Assembly (NCBI RefSeq): GCF_900177745.1
Contig: NZ_FXAR01000009.1
Coordinates: 20,634-84,633 of the forward strand
Length of the DNA: 64,000 nt
Source: Corynebacterium pollutisoli
GTDB lineage: Bacteria; Actinomycetota; Actinomycetes; Mycobacteriales; Mycobacteriaceae
Direction of reading: 5' to 3'
Position numbers and translations under genes: made by a program. The first letter of the stretch is position 1. Every line of letters starts with the position of its first letter. Positions 33,458-44,788 of the stretch are shown piece after piece. The notes beneath the pieces are model-generated. The model was not told the origin of the DNA and did no database searches. It saw nothing but the letters and a program-made list of their open reading frames with translations.

Positions 33458-34333
33458 CTAGACGTTGTACTCGCGGACGCCGAGGGTGTCGCAGGCGGCC
33501 ATGTTGCCCTCGCGGTAGCCCGTGAGCAGGGCGTTCTGGCGCTGCTCGGAGGAACCGTGCGTCCACAGGTCGGGGCGGACCTCGCCGCCGGTACGGCGCT
33601 GGATGTTGTCGTCTCCGACGGCGCGGGCGGTGTCGATGGCGCCCTGCACCTGCTCCTCGGTGATGGGTTCGAGGAGGGCGTTATCGCCCTTGTCAGCGTG
33701 GGCGATCCAGATGCCGGCGTAGCAGTCGGCCTGGAGCTCGACCTTCACGGCGTCGGAATCCGCGCCCGGGTCGTTGTAGTTCGACATGGACAGCGTGCCC
33801 TCGAGCTGCTGGACGTGGTGGGCGAACTCGTGGGCGACGATGTACATCTGCGCCAGCGGGGCGTTGGTGCCGCCGAGCTGCTCGAGCTGCTCGAAGAAAG
33901 ACACGTCGAAGTAGGCGCCCTGGTCAGCGGGGCAGTAGAAGGGGCCGGTCTGGGCGGAGGCCATGCCGCAGCCTGACTGGACGGTGTTCTGGAAGACCAC
34001 GAGGAGCGGCTCGGTGTACTCGATGCCGGCCTGCTCGGGCAGCATGGTCTGCCACATCTGGTCGACGGAGACCGCGGCGGCCTCGACGCGGCAGTCGGTG
34101 TACTCGTTGGCGTCCTCGAGGGTCTCGCAGTGCTCGAGGGAGCCGGTGGCTTCACCCTGCCCGCCGCCGGTGATCTGGCCGAGGTCGCTGGGGTTGCCGC
34201 CGAAGAGGAGGAACAGACCGATGAGGAGGAGGGAACCGAGGCCGCCGCCGGCGGCGATGGTGCCGCCTCGGCCGCCGCCGCCGGTGCGGGCGCGGCGACC
34301 GCCCGTGTAGTTGGCGTCTTTACGGAATGTCAT
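33458..34333 (-). CDS. Membrane-anchored neutral zinc metallopeptidase (YpfJ-like)
   Basis: 291 aa from the ATG ending at 34333. A Gly/Arg-rich head precedes one membrane helix (about 29-44, LGSLLLIGLFLLFGG), and the rest faces outward. The zinc motif is HEFAHH near residue 167, with a third ligand expected in LQADCYAGIW. ADQGAYFDVSFF and GGEVRPDLWTHGSSEQRQNALLTGYREG are signatures of the neutral zinc metallopeptidase family. Several Cys (HCE, DCR, GCG, YCP, ACDTLG) suggest disulfides outside the cell. It is divergent from aspS. Natural substrates are not known. Confidence 0.9.
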   Translation of the reverse strand: MTFRKDANYTGGRRARTGGGGRGGTIAAGGGLGSLLLIGLFLLFGGNPSDLGQITGGGQGEATGSLEHCETLEDANEYTDCRVEAAAVSVDQMWQTMLPEQAGIEYTEPLLVVFQNTVQSGCGMASAQTGPFYCPADQGAYFDVSFFEQLEQLGGTNAPLAQMYIVAHEFAHHVQQLEGTLSMSNYNDPGADSDAVKVELQADCYAGIWIAHADKGDNALLEPITEEQVQGAIDTARAVGDDNIQRRTGGEVRPDLWTHGSSEQRQNALLTGYREGNMAACDTLGVREYNV

Positions 34334-34466
34334 GTGTTGATAATGCCATAGATCACACATGCAGGTGGGGGAGTGAAACGATGAGTTTTCCGGCGGGGTA
34401 GACTCCACCGGAGAACAAGACTGACCTCCCACCTTTTGCCAATTCCTGGAAGGACGTAGAACGAAC

Positions 34467-36278
34467 GTGCTGCGCACTCACCTCGCGGGCGACCTCCGCA
34501 AAGAAACCGCTGGCCAGACCGTGACCCTGACGGGCTGGGTGGCCCGTCGTCGCGATCATGGCGGCGTCATCTTCATCGACCTGCGCGACCGCTCCGGTCT
34601 GGCGCAGGTGGTGTTCCGTGAGTCCGAGGTCGCCGAGCGCGCCCACGACCTGCGTTCCGAGTACTGCATCCAGGTCACCGGCGTCGTCGAGCCGCGCCCG
34701 GAGGGGTCGGAGAACCCGAACCTGGCGTCGGGCGACATCGAGCTCAACGTCACCGAGCTCACCGTCCTCAACAAGGCCGCCGCGCTGCCGTTCCAGATCG
34801 ACGACGCCTCCCAGGGCGGCGAGGTCGGCGAGGAGACCCGCCTGAAGTACCGCTACCTGGACCTGCGCCGCGAGCGTCAGGCGAAGGCCCTGCGTCTGCG
34901 TTCCCAGGCCAACCAGGCTGCCCGCCGCGTGCTGGACACCCACGACTTCACGGAGATCGAGACCCCGACGCTCACTCGCTCCACCCCGGAGGGCGCGCGT
35001 GACTTCCTGGTGCCGGCACGTCTGAAGCCGGGCTCCTTCTACGCTCTGCCGCAGTCCCCGCAGCTGTTCAAGCAGCTGCTCATGGTCGCCGGCATGGAGC
35101 GCTACTACCAGATCGCGCGCTGCTACCGCGACGAGGATTTCCGCGCGGACCGGCAGCCGGAGTTCACCCAGCTGGACGTCGAGATGAGCTTCGTCGACCA
35201 GGATGACGTCATCGCCCTGGCCGAGGAGATCCTCGTCGAGCTGTGGAAGCTCATCGGCTACGACGTGCCGACCCCGCTGCCGCGCATCACCTACGCCGAG
35301 GCCATGCGTCGCTTCGGCTCCGACAAGCCGGACCTGCGTTTCGATATCGAGATCACCGAGTGCACCGAGTTCTTCGCCGACACCACCTTCCGGGTGTTCA
35401 AGAACGACTACGTCGGTGCCGTCGTCATGGAGGGTGGTGCCTCCCAGCCGCGTCGTCAGCTCGACGCCTGGCAGGAGTGGGCCAAGCAGCGCGGTGCCAA
35501 GGGTCTCGCGTACATCCTCGTGGGTGAGGACGGCGAGCTGGGTGGCCCCGTCGCCAAGAACATCACCGACGCCGAGCGGGCCGGCATCGCCGAGCACGTC
35601 GGCGCGAAGCCGGGCGACGCCATCTTCTTCGCCGCCGGTGACGCGAAGTCCTCCCGTGCGCTGCTCGGTGCCGCCCGCGGGGAGATCGCCAACAAGCTGG
35701 GCCTGATCAAGGAAGGCGACTGGGCCTTCACCTGGGTCGTCGACGCCCCGCTGTTCGAGCCGGCCGCCGACGCCACCGCCTCCGGCGACGTGGCCCTGGG
35801 CTCCTCCGCCTGGACCGCCGTCCACCATGCCTTCACCTCCCCGAAGCCGGAGTGGAAGGACACCTTCGACCAGACCCCGGGTGAGGCCACCGCGTACGCC
35901 TACGACATCGTCTGCAACGGCAACGAGATCGGCGGCGGTTCCATCCGTATCCACGAGCGTGACGTGCAGGAGCGTGTCTTCGACGTCATGGGCATCGCCC
36001 CGGAGGAGGCGCAGGAGAAGTTCGGCTTCCTCCTCGACGCCTTCGCCTTCGGCGCCCCGCCGCACGGTGGCATCGCCTTCGGCTGGGACCGTATCGTGTC
36101 CCTGCTCGGCGGTTTCGACTCCATCCGCGACGTCATCGCGTTCCCGAAGTCCGGTGGCGGCGTCGATCCGCTGACCGACGCCCCCGCACCGATCACCGCC
36201 CAGCAGCGCAAGGAGGCGGGCATCGACGCCAAGCCGGCCAAGCCCGCCACCCCCGCAGCCAAGGAGCAGAAGGCCTAA
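34467..36278 (+). CDS. aspS: Aspartate--tRNA ligase
   Basis: 603 aa from GTG 34467, with GGAAGGA upstream. Class II synthetase of the bacterial type, with an N-terminal OB-fold ([24 protein letters not shown]), motif 2 ([30 protein letters not shown]), a GAD insertion domain (about 310-400), and motif 3 ([17 protein letters not shown]). Many actinobacteria use this enzyme with GatCAB to make Asn-tRNA as well; I cannot tell whether it is discriminating. A lysine/alanine-rich tail ends the protein. Three bases separate it from the next gene. Confidence 0.96.
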   Translation: MLRTHLAGDLRKETAGQTVTLTGWVARRRDHGGVIFIDLRDRSGLAQVVFRESEVAERAHDLRSEYCIQVTGVVEPRPEGSENPNLASGDIELNVTELTVLNKAAALPFQIDDASQGGEVGEETRLKYRYLDLRRERQAKALRLRSQANQAARRVLDTHDFTEIETPTLTRSTPEGARDFLVPARLKPGSFYALPQSPQLFKQLLMVAGMERYYQIARCYRDEDFRADRQPEFTQLDVEMSFVDQDDVIALAEEILVELWKLIGYDVPTPLPRITYAEAMRRFGSDKPDLRFDIEITECTEFFADTTFRVFKNDYVGAVVMEGGASQPRRQLDAWQEWAKQRGAKGLAYILVGEDGELGGPVAKNITDAERAGIAEHVGAKPGDAIFFAAGDAKSSRALLGAARGEIANKLGLIKEGDWAFTWVVDAPLFEPAADATASGDVALGSSAWTAVHHAFTSPKPEWKDTFDQTPGEATAYAYDIVCNGNEIGGGSIRIHERDVQERVFDVMGIAPEEAQEKFGFLLDAFAFGAPPHGGIAFGWDRIVSLLGGFDSIRDVIAFPKSGGGVDPLTDAPAPITAQQRKEAGIDAKPAKPATPAAKEQKA

Positions 36279-36281
36279 GTA

Positions 36282-37508
36282 ATGCTCAACCACGCCGACA
36301 TCGTCGACATCGCAGAGGATCTGCTCTCCAAGCGCTTCGGAGGGAGCCAGCAGCTCTCCGAGGTCACCCAGCTGAGCGGGTCCGGTAGCGCGGTGGTACT
36401 CCGCGCGCGTGTCGCGTCGTCGCCGTTCCTGCAGCAGCGCTCGGTGATCCTCAAGTTCGTCCCCGAGACGGGGGACACGCTCGACGACGCCGCCCTGGTC
36501 CGCGAGATCGTCTCGTACCAGTTCACCACCTCCCTGTCGGAGGAGGTCCGCCCGGGCCCGGTGATGCTGGCGTACGACGTGGCGCAGCGGATCATGGTGC
36601 TCACCGACTCCGGTGACGGCGACACGTTCGCCGATCTGCTGGAGCTGCAGGACCCCGAGCGTCGGGTGTCCATCCTGCGTAACCTGGGGTCCGCCCTGGG
36701 GCGCATGCACGCCGGCACCGCGCAGCGGGAGCAGGACTTCAACATCCTGTTCTCCCGGATGCTGCGTCAGCACCCGGAGTCCGGCCAGATCCAGGAGCTG
36801 CGTGACGCCGCGCTCATTCAGGCGATCCAGCTGGGCGAGGAGCTGCTGCGTAACGCAGGCATCGAGATCCCGGAGCTGGTGAGTGAGTTCGCCGCCGACG
36901 GCCGCAACCGTCTGCTGTCCGCCCACCACCGGGCGTTCACCCCGTTCGATCTGTCGCCGGACAACATCATCGTGGCGGAGAAGACCCACTTCCTCGACTA
37001 CGAGTGGGCGGGTTTCCGCGACGTGTCCTTCGACCTGGCGTGTGTCATCGCGGGCTTCCCGCAGTTCCTGTTCAGCCACCCGATCTCGGACGACGAGGCG
37101 GATGTGTTCATGGAGGCGTGGGCCCACGAGGTCAACACCCTGTGGCCGAACGTCAACAATGAGGCGCACCTGCACTCGCGGGTGATGGCGGCGCTACTCG
37201 GCTGGGCGTTGTCCAGTGTCTCGCTGCTGCACTTCGGTTCCATGTCCGCGGCCGTCGCTGTGCTGCACGAGGCGGAGGCCGAGGATGAGCCGGTGGATCC
37301 GTCCTCCATGGACGGGGTCGCCGACCTGCTGCGTCCGGCCTCCCACGGGCCGTTCTCCCCGGAGGAGCTGGTGGTGCGCCGGGACATCTTCGAGACCTTC
37401 GAGGCCCTCGCCCGCTACGCCGCCCGCGGCACGGATCCCTCGTACGGGGTCATCGCCGCGTTCAGCCAGGGCATCGCGGACCGGGTGGCGGAGCCGGGCC
37501 TGCGTTAA
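36282..37508 (+). CDS. Phosphotransferase-like kinase (APH fold)
   Basis: 408 aa. Aminoglycoside-phosphotransferase-like fold: a nucleotide-binding lobe ([13 protein letters not shown]...VILKFVPE) and a catalytic loop [18 protein letters not shown] near 220, where the usual HxD is replaced by FDLSPDN, followed by FLDYEWAG near 240 (metal-binding Asp). It is probably a small-molecule kinase, or a pseudo-kinase given the changed loop. It sits between aspS and rarA with a 3-bp gap on one side and a one-base overlap on the other, so it is co-translated with them. This association is kept in related genomes as I recall, but its substrate is unknown. Confidence 0.75.
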   Translation: MLNHADIVDIAEDLLSKRFGGSQQLSEVTQLSGSGSAVVLRARVASSPFLQQRSVILKFVPETGDTLDDAALVREIVSYQFTTSLSEEVRPGPVMLAYDVAQRIMVLTDSGDGDTFADLLELQDPERRVSILRNLGSALGRMHAGTAQREQDFNILFSRMLRQHPESGQIQELRDAALIQAIQLGEELLRNAGIEIPELVSEFAADGRNRLLSAHHRAFTPFDLSPDNIIVAEKTHFLDYEWAGFRDVSFDLACVIAGFPQFLFSHPISDDEADVFMEAWAHEVNTLWPNVNNEAHLHSRVMAALLGWALSSVSLLHFGSMSAAVAVLHEAEAEDEPVDPSSMDGVADLLRPASHGPFSPEELVVRRDIFETFEALARYAARGTDPSYGVIAAFSQGIADRVAEPGLR

Positions 37509-38851
37509 TGGCCCAGGACGCGCTTTTCGACGACGGCCCCGTCGACGACAGCCACGGGTCCGACTTCTTCCGCGCGGGTGATCACGCCCCACTGGCGGCG
37601 CGCATGCGTCCCCGCACCCTCGACGAGGTCGCCGGGCAGGAGCATCTGCTCGGCCCGGGTCGCCCGCTGCGCCGACTCATCGAGGGCTCGGGCGAGGCGT
37701 CGGTGATCCTCTACGGCCCGCCGGGCACGGGCAAGACGACGATCGCCTCGCTCATCTCCTCCGCGACGAGCCAGAACTTCGTCGGTCTCTCGGCGCTCAA
37801 TTCGGGCGTCAAGCAGGTCCGTGAGGTCATCGACCGGGCGCGGCGTGACCTCATCCACGGTCAGCGCACCGTCCTGTTCATCGACGAGGTCCACCGCTTC
37901 TCCAAGACGCAGCAGGACGCGCTGCTCGCCGCGGTGGAGAACCGCACCGTTCTCCTCGTCGCCGCGACGACGGAGAACCCGTCCTTCTCCGTCGTGGCGC
38001 CGCTGCTCTCGCGCTCGCTGCTGCTGCAGCTCAAACCGCTGGACGACGCCGCCGTCCGCGACGTCCTCACCCGGGCACTCACCGACGAGCTCGGGCTCGC
38101 GGGCCGCGTGCTCATCGACGACGACGCCCTCGACCAGCTCGTCCTCCTCGCCGGAGGCGACGCCCGCAGGGCGCTGACCTACCTGGAGGCGGCGGCGGAG
38201 GCGGTGGCCGACGGGGCGTCGATAAGCATCGATGTCATCCGGAACAACGTCAACCGGGCCGTCGTGCGCTACGACCGGGACGGGGATCAGCATTATGACG
38301 TGGTCAGCGCGTTCATCAAGTCGATCCGGGGCTCGGATGTCGACGCCGCGCTGCACTACCTGGCGCGCATGATCGAGGCGGGGGAGGACCCGCGCTTCAT
38401 CGCCCGCCGCCTGGTCATCGCGGCGAGCGAGGAGATCGCCATGGCCGATCCCACCGCCCTGCAGACCGCCGTCGCCGCCGCCCAGGCCGTGCAGCTCATC
38501 GGCCTGCCCGAGGCGCGGCTCACCCTGGCGCAGGCGACGGTGCACCTGGCGACCGCCCCGAAGTCCAACGCCGTGTACGAGGCCATCAACGCCGCGCAGG
38601 CCGACATCCGCGGCGGGAGGATCGGGCACGTGCCGGCGCACCTGCGCGACGGCCACTACGAGGGTGCGAAGAAACTCGGCCACGCCGTCGGGTACGTCTA
38701 CCCGCACGACGATCCGCGCGGCGTCGTCAGCCAGCAGTACCTGCCGGAGGAACTTGCCGACGCCGTCTACTACCGCCCGAAGGAACACGGTGCCGAGAAG
38801 CGCATCGCCGACTACATCGGACGGCTGCGTAGGATCGTGCGGGGGAGGTAG
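37508..38851 (+). CDS. rarA: Replication-associated recombination protein RarA (MgsA)
   Basis: 447 aa. AAA+ ATPase acting at stalled replication forks, related to RuvB and clamp-loader subunits. Walker A is [16 protein letters not shown] (near 72), Walker B is [19 protein letters not shown] (near 120), and the MgsA C-terminal tetramerisation domain is complete ([46 protein letters not shown] and [21 protein letters not shown]). The ATG overlaps the preceding stop by one base (TAATG). A promoter region for alaS follows. Confidence 0.94.
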   Translation: MAQDALFDDGPVDDSHGSDFFRAGDHAPLAARMRPRTLDEVAGQEHLLGPGRPLRRLIEGSGEASVILYGPPGTGKTTIASLISSATSQNFVGLSALNSGVKQVREVIDRARRDLIHGQRTVLFIDEVHRFSKTQQDALLAAVENRTVLLVAATTENPSFSVVAPLLSRSLLLQLKPLDDAAVRDVLTRALTDELGLAGRVLIDDDALDQLVLLAGGDARRALTYLEAAAEAVADGASISIDVIRNNVNRAVVRYDRDGDQHYDVVSAFIKSIRGSDVDAALHYLARMIEAGEDPRFIARRLVIAASEEIAMADPTALQTAVAAAQAVQLIGLPEARLTLAQATVHLATAPKSNAVYEAINAAQADIRGGRIGHVPAHLRDGHYEGAKKLGHAVGYVYPHDDPRGVVSQQYLPEELADAVYYRPKEHGAEKRIADYIGRLRRIVRGR

Positions 38852-38929
38852 TCCCGCTGCATCGCCTCGCGGGGCTAAGGGTAGAGTAGGACGCTGTCAA
38901 TGCAGCTGCCCTAGGAAAGGACACCCCGC

Positions 38930-41596
38930 GTGCAGACCCATGAGATCCGGGAGCGTTTCACCCAGCACTTCGTCGACGCCGGCCACGAGGCCGTGCCGAG
39001 CGCGTCGCTGATCCTCGAGGACCCGGACCTGCTCTTCGTCAACGCGGGCATGGTGCCGTTCAAGCCCTACTTCCTGGGCGAGCAGAACCCGCCGTTCGCC
39101 AACGGTACCGCCACCTCGATCCAGAAGTGCGTGCGCACGCTCGACATCGACGAGGTGGGCATCACCACCCGCCACAACACCTTCTTCCAGATGGCCGGCA
39201 ACTTCTCCTTCGGTCAGTACTTCAAGGAGGGTGCGATCAAGCACGCCTGGGCGCTGCTGACCAACCCGGTGTCCGAGGGCGGTTACGGCCTCGACCCGGA
39301 GCGCCTGTGGGTGACCGTCTACCTCGACGACGATGAGGCCGCCGGCATCTGGGAGAACGTCATCGGCGTCCCGGCCGAGCGCATCCAGCGCCTGGGCATG
39401 GCCGACAACTACTGGCACATGGGCGTGCCCGGACCCTGCGGCCCCTGCTCCGAGATCTACTTCGACCGCGGCCCCGAGCACGGCGCCGAGGGTGGCCCGG
39501 CCGTCGACGACACCCGCTACCTGGAGATCTGGAACCTGGTCTTCATGGAGAAGGAGCGCGGCCAGGGCACCGGCAAGGACTCCTTCGAGATCCTCGGCGA
39601 CCTGCCGAAGAAGAACATCGACACCGGCATGGGCGTCGAGCGCGTCGCCTGCCTCCTGCAGGGCGTCGACAACGTCTACGAGACCGACCTGCTGCGCCCC
39701 GTCATCGACGCCGCGGAGGAGATCACCGGTGCGAAGTACGAAGGCGACGGCCAGGACGCCATTCGCTTCCGCGTCATCGCCGACCACTCCCGCACCGGCA
39801 TGATGCTCATCCTCGACGGCGTCACCCCCTCCAACGAGGGCCGAGGCTACATCCTGCGCCGCCTGCTGCGCCGCATCATCCGCTCCGCCCGCCTCCTCGG
39901 CGCCACCGGCGAGACCATGGAGCGTTTCATGAACGTCATCATGGACACCATGACGCCGTCCTACCCGGAGATCACCGAGAACCGCGAGCGCATCGTCCGT
40001 ACCGCCGTGACGGAGGAGCGCGCGTTCCTCAAGACCCTCGAGTCCGGCACCCACCGCTTCGACGAGGCCGCCGCGTCCATCAAGGAGCAGGGCATCACCC
40101 AGTTCTCCGGCGAGGACGCCTTCACCCTCCACGACACCTACGGTTTCCCCATCGACCTCACCCTCGAGATGGCCGCCGAGGCCGGGCTCGAGGTCGACGT
40201 CGCCGGCTTCGAGGCCGCCATGAGCGAGCAGCGGGCCCGCGCCAAGGCCGACAACCTGGCCAAGAAGCACGGCCACGCCGACGTCTCCGTCTACCGCGAG
40301 TGGGTGGACAACAACCCCACCGAGTTCGTCGGCTTCTCCGAGCTCACCGCCGACGCCAAGGTCCTCGGCCTCGTCATCGACGGCCAGTCCGTCACCCACG
40401 CCACCGAGGGCGACGACGTCGAGGTCATCCTCGACGTCTCCCCGCTCTACGCCGAGTCCGGCGGCCAGACCGCCGACCGCGGCCGCCTCGTCGCCGAGGG
40501 CACGATCCTCGAGGTCACCGATGTGCAGAAGATCGGCAAGAAGTTGTGGGTGCACAAGGCGAAGGTCACCGCCGGCGGCATCGACCTCGGCCAGGCCGTC
40601 CGCGCCGAGGTCGACGACGCCTGGCGCCACGGTGCCCGCCAGGCGCACACCGGCACCCACCTCATCCACGCCGCCCTGCGCGAGGTGCTCGGCCCCACCG
40701 CCGTCCAGGCCGGCTCCCTCAACCGCCCCGGCTACCTGCGTTTCGACTTCAACTACACCGAGCAGCTCACCCCCGAGCAGCTGGCGGAGATCTCGACCAT
40801 CACCAACCAGGCGGTCGACGCCGACTTCGCCGTCAACACCATCGAGACCACCCTCGACGAGGCGAAGAAGATGGGCGCCATGGCCCTGTTCGGCGAGAAC
40901 TACGGTCACGACGTCCGCGTCGTCGAGATCGGCGGCCCCTTCTCCGTCGAGCTGTGCGGCGGCACCCACACCGAGCACACCTCCCAGATCGGCCCCGTCG
41001 CCGTCCTGGGTGAGTCCTCCGTCGGCTCCGGTGCCCGCCGCATCGAGGCCTACTCCGGTCTCGACTCCTTCCGCCACCTGTCGAAGGAGGCCGCCCTCGC
41101 CTCCGGCCTGGCCGCGTCGCTGAAGTCCCCGACCGAGGAGCTGCCGGAGCGCATCGCCACGCTCACCGAGAAGCTCAAGGCTGCGGAGAAGGAGATCGCC
41201 AACCTGCACCGCCAGCAGCTGGCCTCCCAGACGGGCGCGCTGCTCGACCAGGCCGTCGAGGCCGGGAAGATCACCGTGCTCACCCACCGCCTGCCCGACG
41301 GCATCTCCGGCGGGGACCTGCGTACCGTGGCCACCGACCTGCGGGGACGCCTGGCCGGCAAGCCCGGCGTCGTGGTCCTCGCGTCCGCGGACGGGGAGAA
41401 GCTGCCGTTCATCGTGGGCGCCACCAGGGAGGCCATCGAGCTGGGTGTGAAGTCCGGCGACCTGGTCAAGCTGCTCTCCGGCTACGTCGACGGCCGCGGT
41501 GGCGGCAAGCCCGACATGGCACAGGGCTCAGGCGCGAACCCGTCCGGTCTCGACGCCGGCTTCCACGCCGTGCGCGAGGAGCTCGCCGCGCTCTAA
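38930..41596 (+). CDS. alaS: Alanine--tRNA ligase
   Basis: 888 aa from GTG 38930, with AGGAAAGGA upstream. It charges tRNA-Ala and edits mischarged Ser/Gly. The class II catalytic core is N-terminal ([51 protein letters not shown]). The editing domain has [16 protein letters not shown] near 570 and [14 protein letters not shown] near 680, supplying the zinc His and Cys ligands. The C-terminal domain has [15 protein letters not shown]. All parts are present and full length. A palindromic repeat follows the stop at once. Confidence 0.97.
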   Translation: MQTHEIRERFTQHFVDAGHEAVPSASLILEDPDLLFVNAGMVPFKPYFLGEQNPPFANGTATSIQKCVRTLDIDEVGITTRHNTFFQMAGNFSFGQYFKEGAIKHAWALLTNPVSEGGYGLDPERLWVTVYLDDDEAAGIWENVIGVPAERIQRLGMADNYWHMGVPGPCGPCSEIYFDRGPEHGAEGGPAVDDTRYLEIWNLVFMEKERGQGTGKDSFEILGDLPKKNIDTGMGVERVACLLQGVDNVYETDLLRPVIDAAEEITGAKYEGDGQDAIRFRVIADHSRTGMMLILDGVTPSNEGRGYILRRLLRRIIRSARLLGATGETMERFMNVIMDTMTPSYPEITENRERIVRTAVTEERAFLKTLESGTHRFDEAAASIKEQGITQFSGEDAFTLHDTYGFPIDLTLEMAAEAGLEVDVAGFEAAMSEQRARAKADNLAKKHGHADVSVYREWVDNNPTEFVGFSELTADAKVLGLVIDGQSVTHATEGDDVEVILDVSPLYAESGGQTADRGRLVAEGTILEVTDVQKIGKKLWVHKAKVTAGGIDLGQAVRAEVDDAWRHGARQAHTGTHLIHAALREVLGPTAVQAGSLNRPGYLRFDFNYTEQLTPEQLAEISTITNQAVDADFAVNTIETTLDEAKKMGAMALFGENYGHDVRVVEIGGPFSVELCGGTHTEHTSQIGPVAVLGESSVGSGARRIEAYSGLDSFRHLSKEAALASGLAASLKSPTEELPERIATLTEKLKAAEKEIANLHRQQLASQTGALLDQAVEAGKITVLTHRLPDGISGGDLRTVATDLRGRLAGKPGVVVLASADGEKLPFIVGATREAIELGVKSGDLVKLLSGYVDGRGGGKPDMAQGSGANPSGLDAGFHAVREELAAL

Positions 41597-41706
41597 GGCA
41601 TATCTCTGTAGGTATATCTCGGGATATATAGGTCGAGTGGCCCCACTCCAGCCGGGCGGGGCCACTCGACCTATACCTGGGGTGATATGCCTCGGGGGAT
41701 ATGCCT
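41596..41706. repeat. Palindromic intergenic repeat, copy B
   Basis: Outer AGGCATATC (41596) and AGGTATATC (41610) boxes face two GATATGCCT boxes at 41684 and 41698. Between them is an exact 18-bp inverted repeat (41627-41644 with 41658-41675) around a 13-base loop. It starts just past the alaS stop and could end alaS transcription. It shares layout and several exact boxes with copy A at 25356. Confidence 0.75.
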
Positions 41707-41807
41707 GAGGAAGACACGCCGAGGTCTATGTTGTGACAACGTTGTGATCGCGGATACCTTTAAGGCGCACCACTGACTAAATCCTTAAGAAAGGTCGCCA
41801 GCCAGCC

Positions 41808-42314
41808 ATGAACGTCACCCCGGACACACCCGGTGCGGACGATCCCGGCCAGGGACGCCGTATCGGACTCGATGTCGGCACCGTCCGCATCGGGGTCGCC
41901 GTGTCCGACCGGAACGCCGTCCTGGCGACCCCGGTGGAGACCGTCGCCCGCGAAACCGGTCTCAAGGACCGCGACAAGGGGGACATCGACCGGCTTCTGG
42001 AGATCATCGACGAGTATGACGCCGTCGAGATCGTCGTCGGCCTGCCGCGCACGCTCAAGGGTCACGGCTCGACGAGCGTGAAGCACGCGAAGGAGATCGC
42101 GTTCCGCCTCAACCGGCGGTTGACCAACTCCGGGCGCAGCATCCCCGTGCGGATGGCCGATGAGCGGTTGACCACGGTCGCCGCCACCGCCGCGCTGCGT
42201 GCCTCCGGGGTGAGCGAGAAGGCCGGCCGCAAGGTCATCGATCAGGCCGCCGCAGTGGAGATCCTCCAGTCCTGGCTCGACGCACGGGCCGCCTACACTC
42301 AGGAGCACCCATGA
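41808..42314 (+). CDS. ruvX: Putative pre-16S rRNA nuclease / Holliday junction resolvase-like YqgF
   Basis: 168 aa. RNase H-like fold with the family boxes [17 protein letters not shown] (about 18-34), [13 protein letters not shown] (about 80) and [10 protein letters not shown] (about 122). The member in E. coli trims the 5' end of 16S rRNA, and the old name reflects a resolvase prediction. The ATG follows AAGAAAGG. The stop overlaps the mltG ATG by four bases, starting the cell-wall and shikimate run of genes. A transferred alaS-ruvX-mltG order is typical of actinobacteria. Confidence 0.92.
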   Translation: MNVTPDTPGADDPGQGRRIGLDVGTVRIGVAVSDRNAVLATPVETVARETGLKDRDKGDIDRLLEIIDEYDAVEIVVGLPRTLKGHGSTSVKHAKEIAFRLNRRLTNSGRSIPVRMADERLTTVAATAALRASGVSEKAGRKVIDQAAAVEILQSWLDARAAYTQEHP

Positions 42315-43510
42315 CCACATCCACTCCGCAGCGTGGCCCCGGGGGCCGACGCATGGACCAGAAGTTCGTGAAGCGGCGTCAGCGGGGCCTGGCGGTCCTC
42401 GTCGCGTCGCTCATTCTGCTCATCGGCGCCGTCATCTACATCGGGGTGCAGATCTCCGGGGGAGGGGAGACCGTGGCCGACCGCGACTACCAGGGCAGCG
42501 GTAACGGCGTGCACCAGCTCGTCGAGATCCCGGAGGGCTCGTCCGTGTCGCAGCTGGGCCCGGAGCTGGAGGAGCGCGGCATCGTCAAGACCGACTCCGC
42601 CTTCCAGACCGCCGCCGCCAACAACCCCGACGCCGGCAGCATCCAGCCCGGTTTCTACCGCCTGCAGGGTGAGATGTCCGCCGCCGCCGCAGTGCAGGCG
42701 CTCATCGACCCCGCCAACCGGGTCGAGCTGCTCGACATCCACGGCGGTTCCACGCTTCTCGACGTCAACGTCGTCGGCGGCAACTCCCGCCCCGGCATCT
42801 ACTCGCAGATCTCGCGGGTGACCTGCACCGAGGGCTCGGAGAACTGCATCGCCGCCGAGGATCTGCAGAACGTCGGCGCCACCGCCGACCTGGCCACCCT
42901 CGGTGTCCCCGAGTGGGCGCGCGATGCAGTCGCCGCCCGCGGCGAGGACCCGAAGCGCCTCGAGGGACTCATTGCCCCGGGCCAGTACGTGGTCAACCCG
43001 GAGATGGACGCCCAGGAGATCCTCACCGACCTGCTCACCCGCTCCGCGCAGCAGTTCAACGACACCGGCATCGTCGACCGCGCCCGCGCCCTCGACCTCA
43101 CCCCGTACGAGCTGCTCACCGCCGCCTCCCTGGTGGAGCGCGAGGCCCCGGCCGGTGACTTCGACAAGGTTGCCCGCGTCATCCTCAACCGCCTCGAGGA
43201 GCCGATGCGCCTCGAGTTCGACTCCACCGTCAACTACGGCCTGGAGGACGTCGAGGTGGCCACCACCGACGAGGACCGCGCTCAGGTCACCCCGTGGAAC
43301 ACCTACGCCAAGGACGGCCTGCCGGAGACCCCGATCGCCGCCGCCTCCGTCGAGGCCATCACTGCGATGGAGAACCCGGCGGAGGGCAACTGGCTGTTCT
43401 TCGTCACCGTGGACCAGGACGGCACCACCGTCTTCAACGACAGCTTCGAGGAGCACCTCGCCGACGTGCAGACAGCCCTCGAGTCCGGCGTTTTGGACAC
43501 GAACCGATGA
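42311..43510 (+). CDS. mltG: Endolytic murein transglycosylase MltG
   Basis: 399 aa. It cleaves nascent glycan strands to set peptidoglycan chain length. A cytosolic head precedes one membrane helix (about 31-53, [23 protein letters not shown]); a LysM-like lobe follows ([15 protein letters not shown]), then the YceG catalytic domain. The catalytic Glu lies in [24 protein letters not shown] near 278, followed by [13 protein letters not shown]. Starts overlap on both sides (ATGA), so ruvX, mltG and aroE are co-translated. Confidence 0.93.
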   Translation: MTTSTPQRGPGGRRMDQKFVKRRQRGLAVLVASLILLIGAVIYIGVQISGGGETVADRDYQGSGNGVHQLVEIPEGSSVSQLGPELEERGIVKTDSAFQTAAANNPDAGSIQPGFYRLQGEMSAAAAVQALIDPANRVELLDIHGGSTLLDVNVVGGNSRPGIYSQISRVTCTEGSENCIAAEDLQNVGATADLATLGVPEWARDAVAARGEDPKRLEGLIAPGQYVVNPEMDAQEILTDLLTRSAQQFNDTGIVDRARALDLTPYELLTAASLVEREAPAGDFDKVARVILNRLEEPMRLEFDSTVNYGLEDVEVATTDEDRAQVTPWNTYAKDGLPETPIAAASVEAITAMENPAEGNWLFFVTVDQDGTTVFNDSFEEHLADVQTALESGVLDTNR

Positions 43511-44349
43511 GCCACCCGCTGGAGGCCGGTGTGGTCCGTCACCGCGCGGCGGTGCTCGGGTCCCCGATCAAGCACTCGCGGTCCCCGATCCTGCATAACG
43601 CGGGCTACGAGGATCTGGGTATGTCTGACTGGGACTACACCCGCATCGAGTGCACGGCGGAGGATCTGCCGCGCATCGTCGGGGAGGCGGACGAGTCCTT
43701 CCGCGGCTTCTCGGTGACCATGCCCGCGAAGTTCGCGGCGCTGGAGTTCGCCACCGAGGTCACCGACCGGGCCCGGCAGATCGGGTCCGCCAACACCCTC
43801 GTGCGTACCGACGCCGGTTGGCGCGCCGACAACACCGACTGCGACGGCATCACCGGGGCGCTGGGTGAGCTGCTCGGGGAGGCGCTGCCGGAGACCCGCC
43901 GCGCTCTCGTCATCGGCGGCGGCGGTACTGCGCGTCCTGCCCTGTGGGCGCTGGCCCAGGCGGGGATCAGCGACATCACCGTCATCAACCGTTCCGACCG
44001 CAGCGCCGAGCTCGGCCCGCTGCTCGAGCCCTTCGGCGTCTCCTTCCGTTTCGCCGGTTTCGACTCCGACCTGCGCCAGGCTTCCCGCGAGGCGGAGGTC
44101 ATTGTGTCGACGGTGCCGTCCGCGGCCGTCGAGGGCCATGAGCAGGACCTGGGCCACGCCCCGATCCTCGACGTCATTTACGAGCCCTGGCCCACCCCGC
44201 TCACCGTCGCGGCCGCCGCCAACGGCTACCTCACCGTCGGTGGCCACATCATGCTCGCTCACCAGGCCTACGGCCAGTTCGAGCAGTTCACCGGCCGCCC
44301 CGCGCCACGCGCCGCCATGCGTCGCGCGCTGGAGGCGTCGCTGCACTAG
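43507..44349 (+). CDS. aroE: Shikimate dehydrogenase
   Basis: 280 aa from ATG 43507; the four-base ATGA overlap with mltG fixes this start. It reduces 3-dehydroshikimate with NADPH in aromatic amino acid synthesis. The substrate-binding segment is GSPIKHSRSPILHNAGYEDLG (about 18-38) with Lys and Asp pair (FRGFSVTMPAKF, ADNTDCDGITGAL). The nucleotide fold is ALVIGGGGTARPALWALAQ (about 133-151). NADPH rather than NAD is usual for this clade, though quinate/shikimate dehydrogenase paralogs exist. It heads the aro gene group. Confidence 0.93.
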   Translation: MSHPLEAGVVRHRAAVLGSPIKHSRSPILHNAGYEDLGMSDWDYTRIECTAEDLPRIVGEADESFRGFSVTMPAKFAALEFATEVTDRARQIGSANTLVRTDAGWRADNTDCDGITGALGELLGEALPETRRALVIGGGGTARPALWALAQAGISDITVINRSDRSAELGPLLEPFGVSFRFAGFDSDLRQASREAEVIVSTVPSAAVEGHEQDLGHAPILDVIYEPWPTPLTVAAAANGYLTVGGHIMLAHQAYGQFEQFTGRPAPRAAMRRALEASLH

Positions 44350-44359
44350 GCTCCGGGGC

Positions 44360-44776
44360 ATGCTCGGGGGAGCCCTGATAGTCCTGGTCGTGTGGTGCGT
44401 GGCGGTCGTGCTTGTCGACGAACGCTCGCGCCGCATCCCCGATTCCCTCACCCTGCCCGCCCTCGCGGGGGCGGTGGCGGGTGCGCTGCTCTCCGACCCG
44501 CCCGTCGTGCTCGGGGGTGTCGCCTGGGCCGGTCTCTATCTCGTGGGGCGCGGCATCGGCGGGGGAGACGTGAAACTGGCCGTCCCACTGGGGATCGTCG
44601 CGGCCGCCGCCGGTGGGATCGGCGCGGTGCTGCTGGCCGTCGCGGTCGCCGGGGCGGTGACCGCGGTGCGGGGACTGCTGTGCCGGGGGCCGGTGCCACA
44701 CGGACCGTCGATGCTGGTGGGGGTGATTATCGCGGTGCTTCCGGGAGTCATCGCCGGAGTGAGTTGCGGCGCATGA
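44360..44776 (+). CDS. Prepilin-peptidase-type aspartic protease (A24)
   Basis: 138 aa, an all-helical membrane protein of four to five spans. The two A24 aspartate boxes are visible: DERSRRIPDSLTLP near residue 20 (first Asp) and GGGDVKLAVPLGI near 68 (GxGDVKL box). The N-terminal methylase domain of full-length PilD is absent, as in short actinobacterial TadV/PilD-like enzymes. It could process prepilin-like or other signal peptides. It lies between aroE and aroC with 10-12 bp gaps, so it is probably in the same transcript, although its function does not match theirs. No pilus genes are in view. Confidence 0.82.
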   Translation: MLGGALIVLVVWCVAVVLVDERSRRIPDSLTLPALAGAVAGALLSDPPVVLGGVAWAGLYLVGRGIGGGDVKLAVPLGIVAAAAGGIGAVLLAVAVAGAVTAVRGLLCRGPVPHGPSMLVGVIIAVLPGVIAGVSCGA

Positions 44777-44788
44777 GATACTGTCCGC

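Noticed and set aside
34353..34466. T-box riboswitch before aspS
   Set aside because: The leader is too short (under 115 bases) and has no T-box motif or anti-terminator structure.
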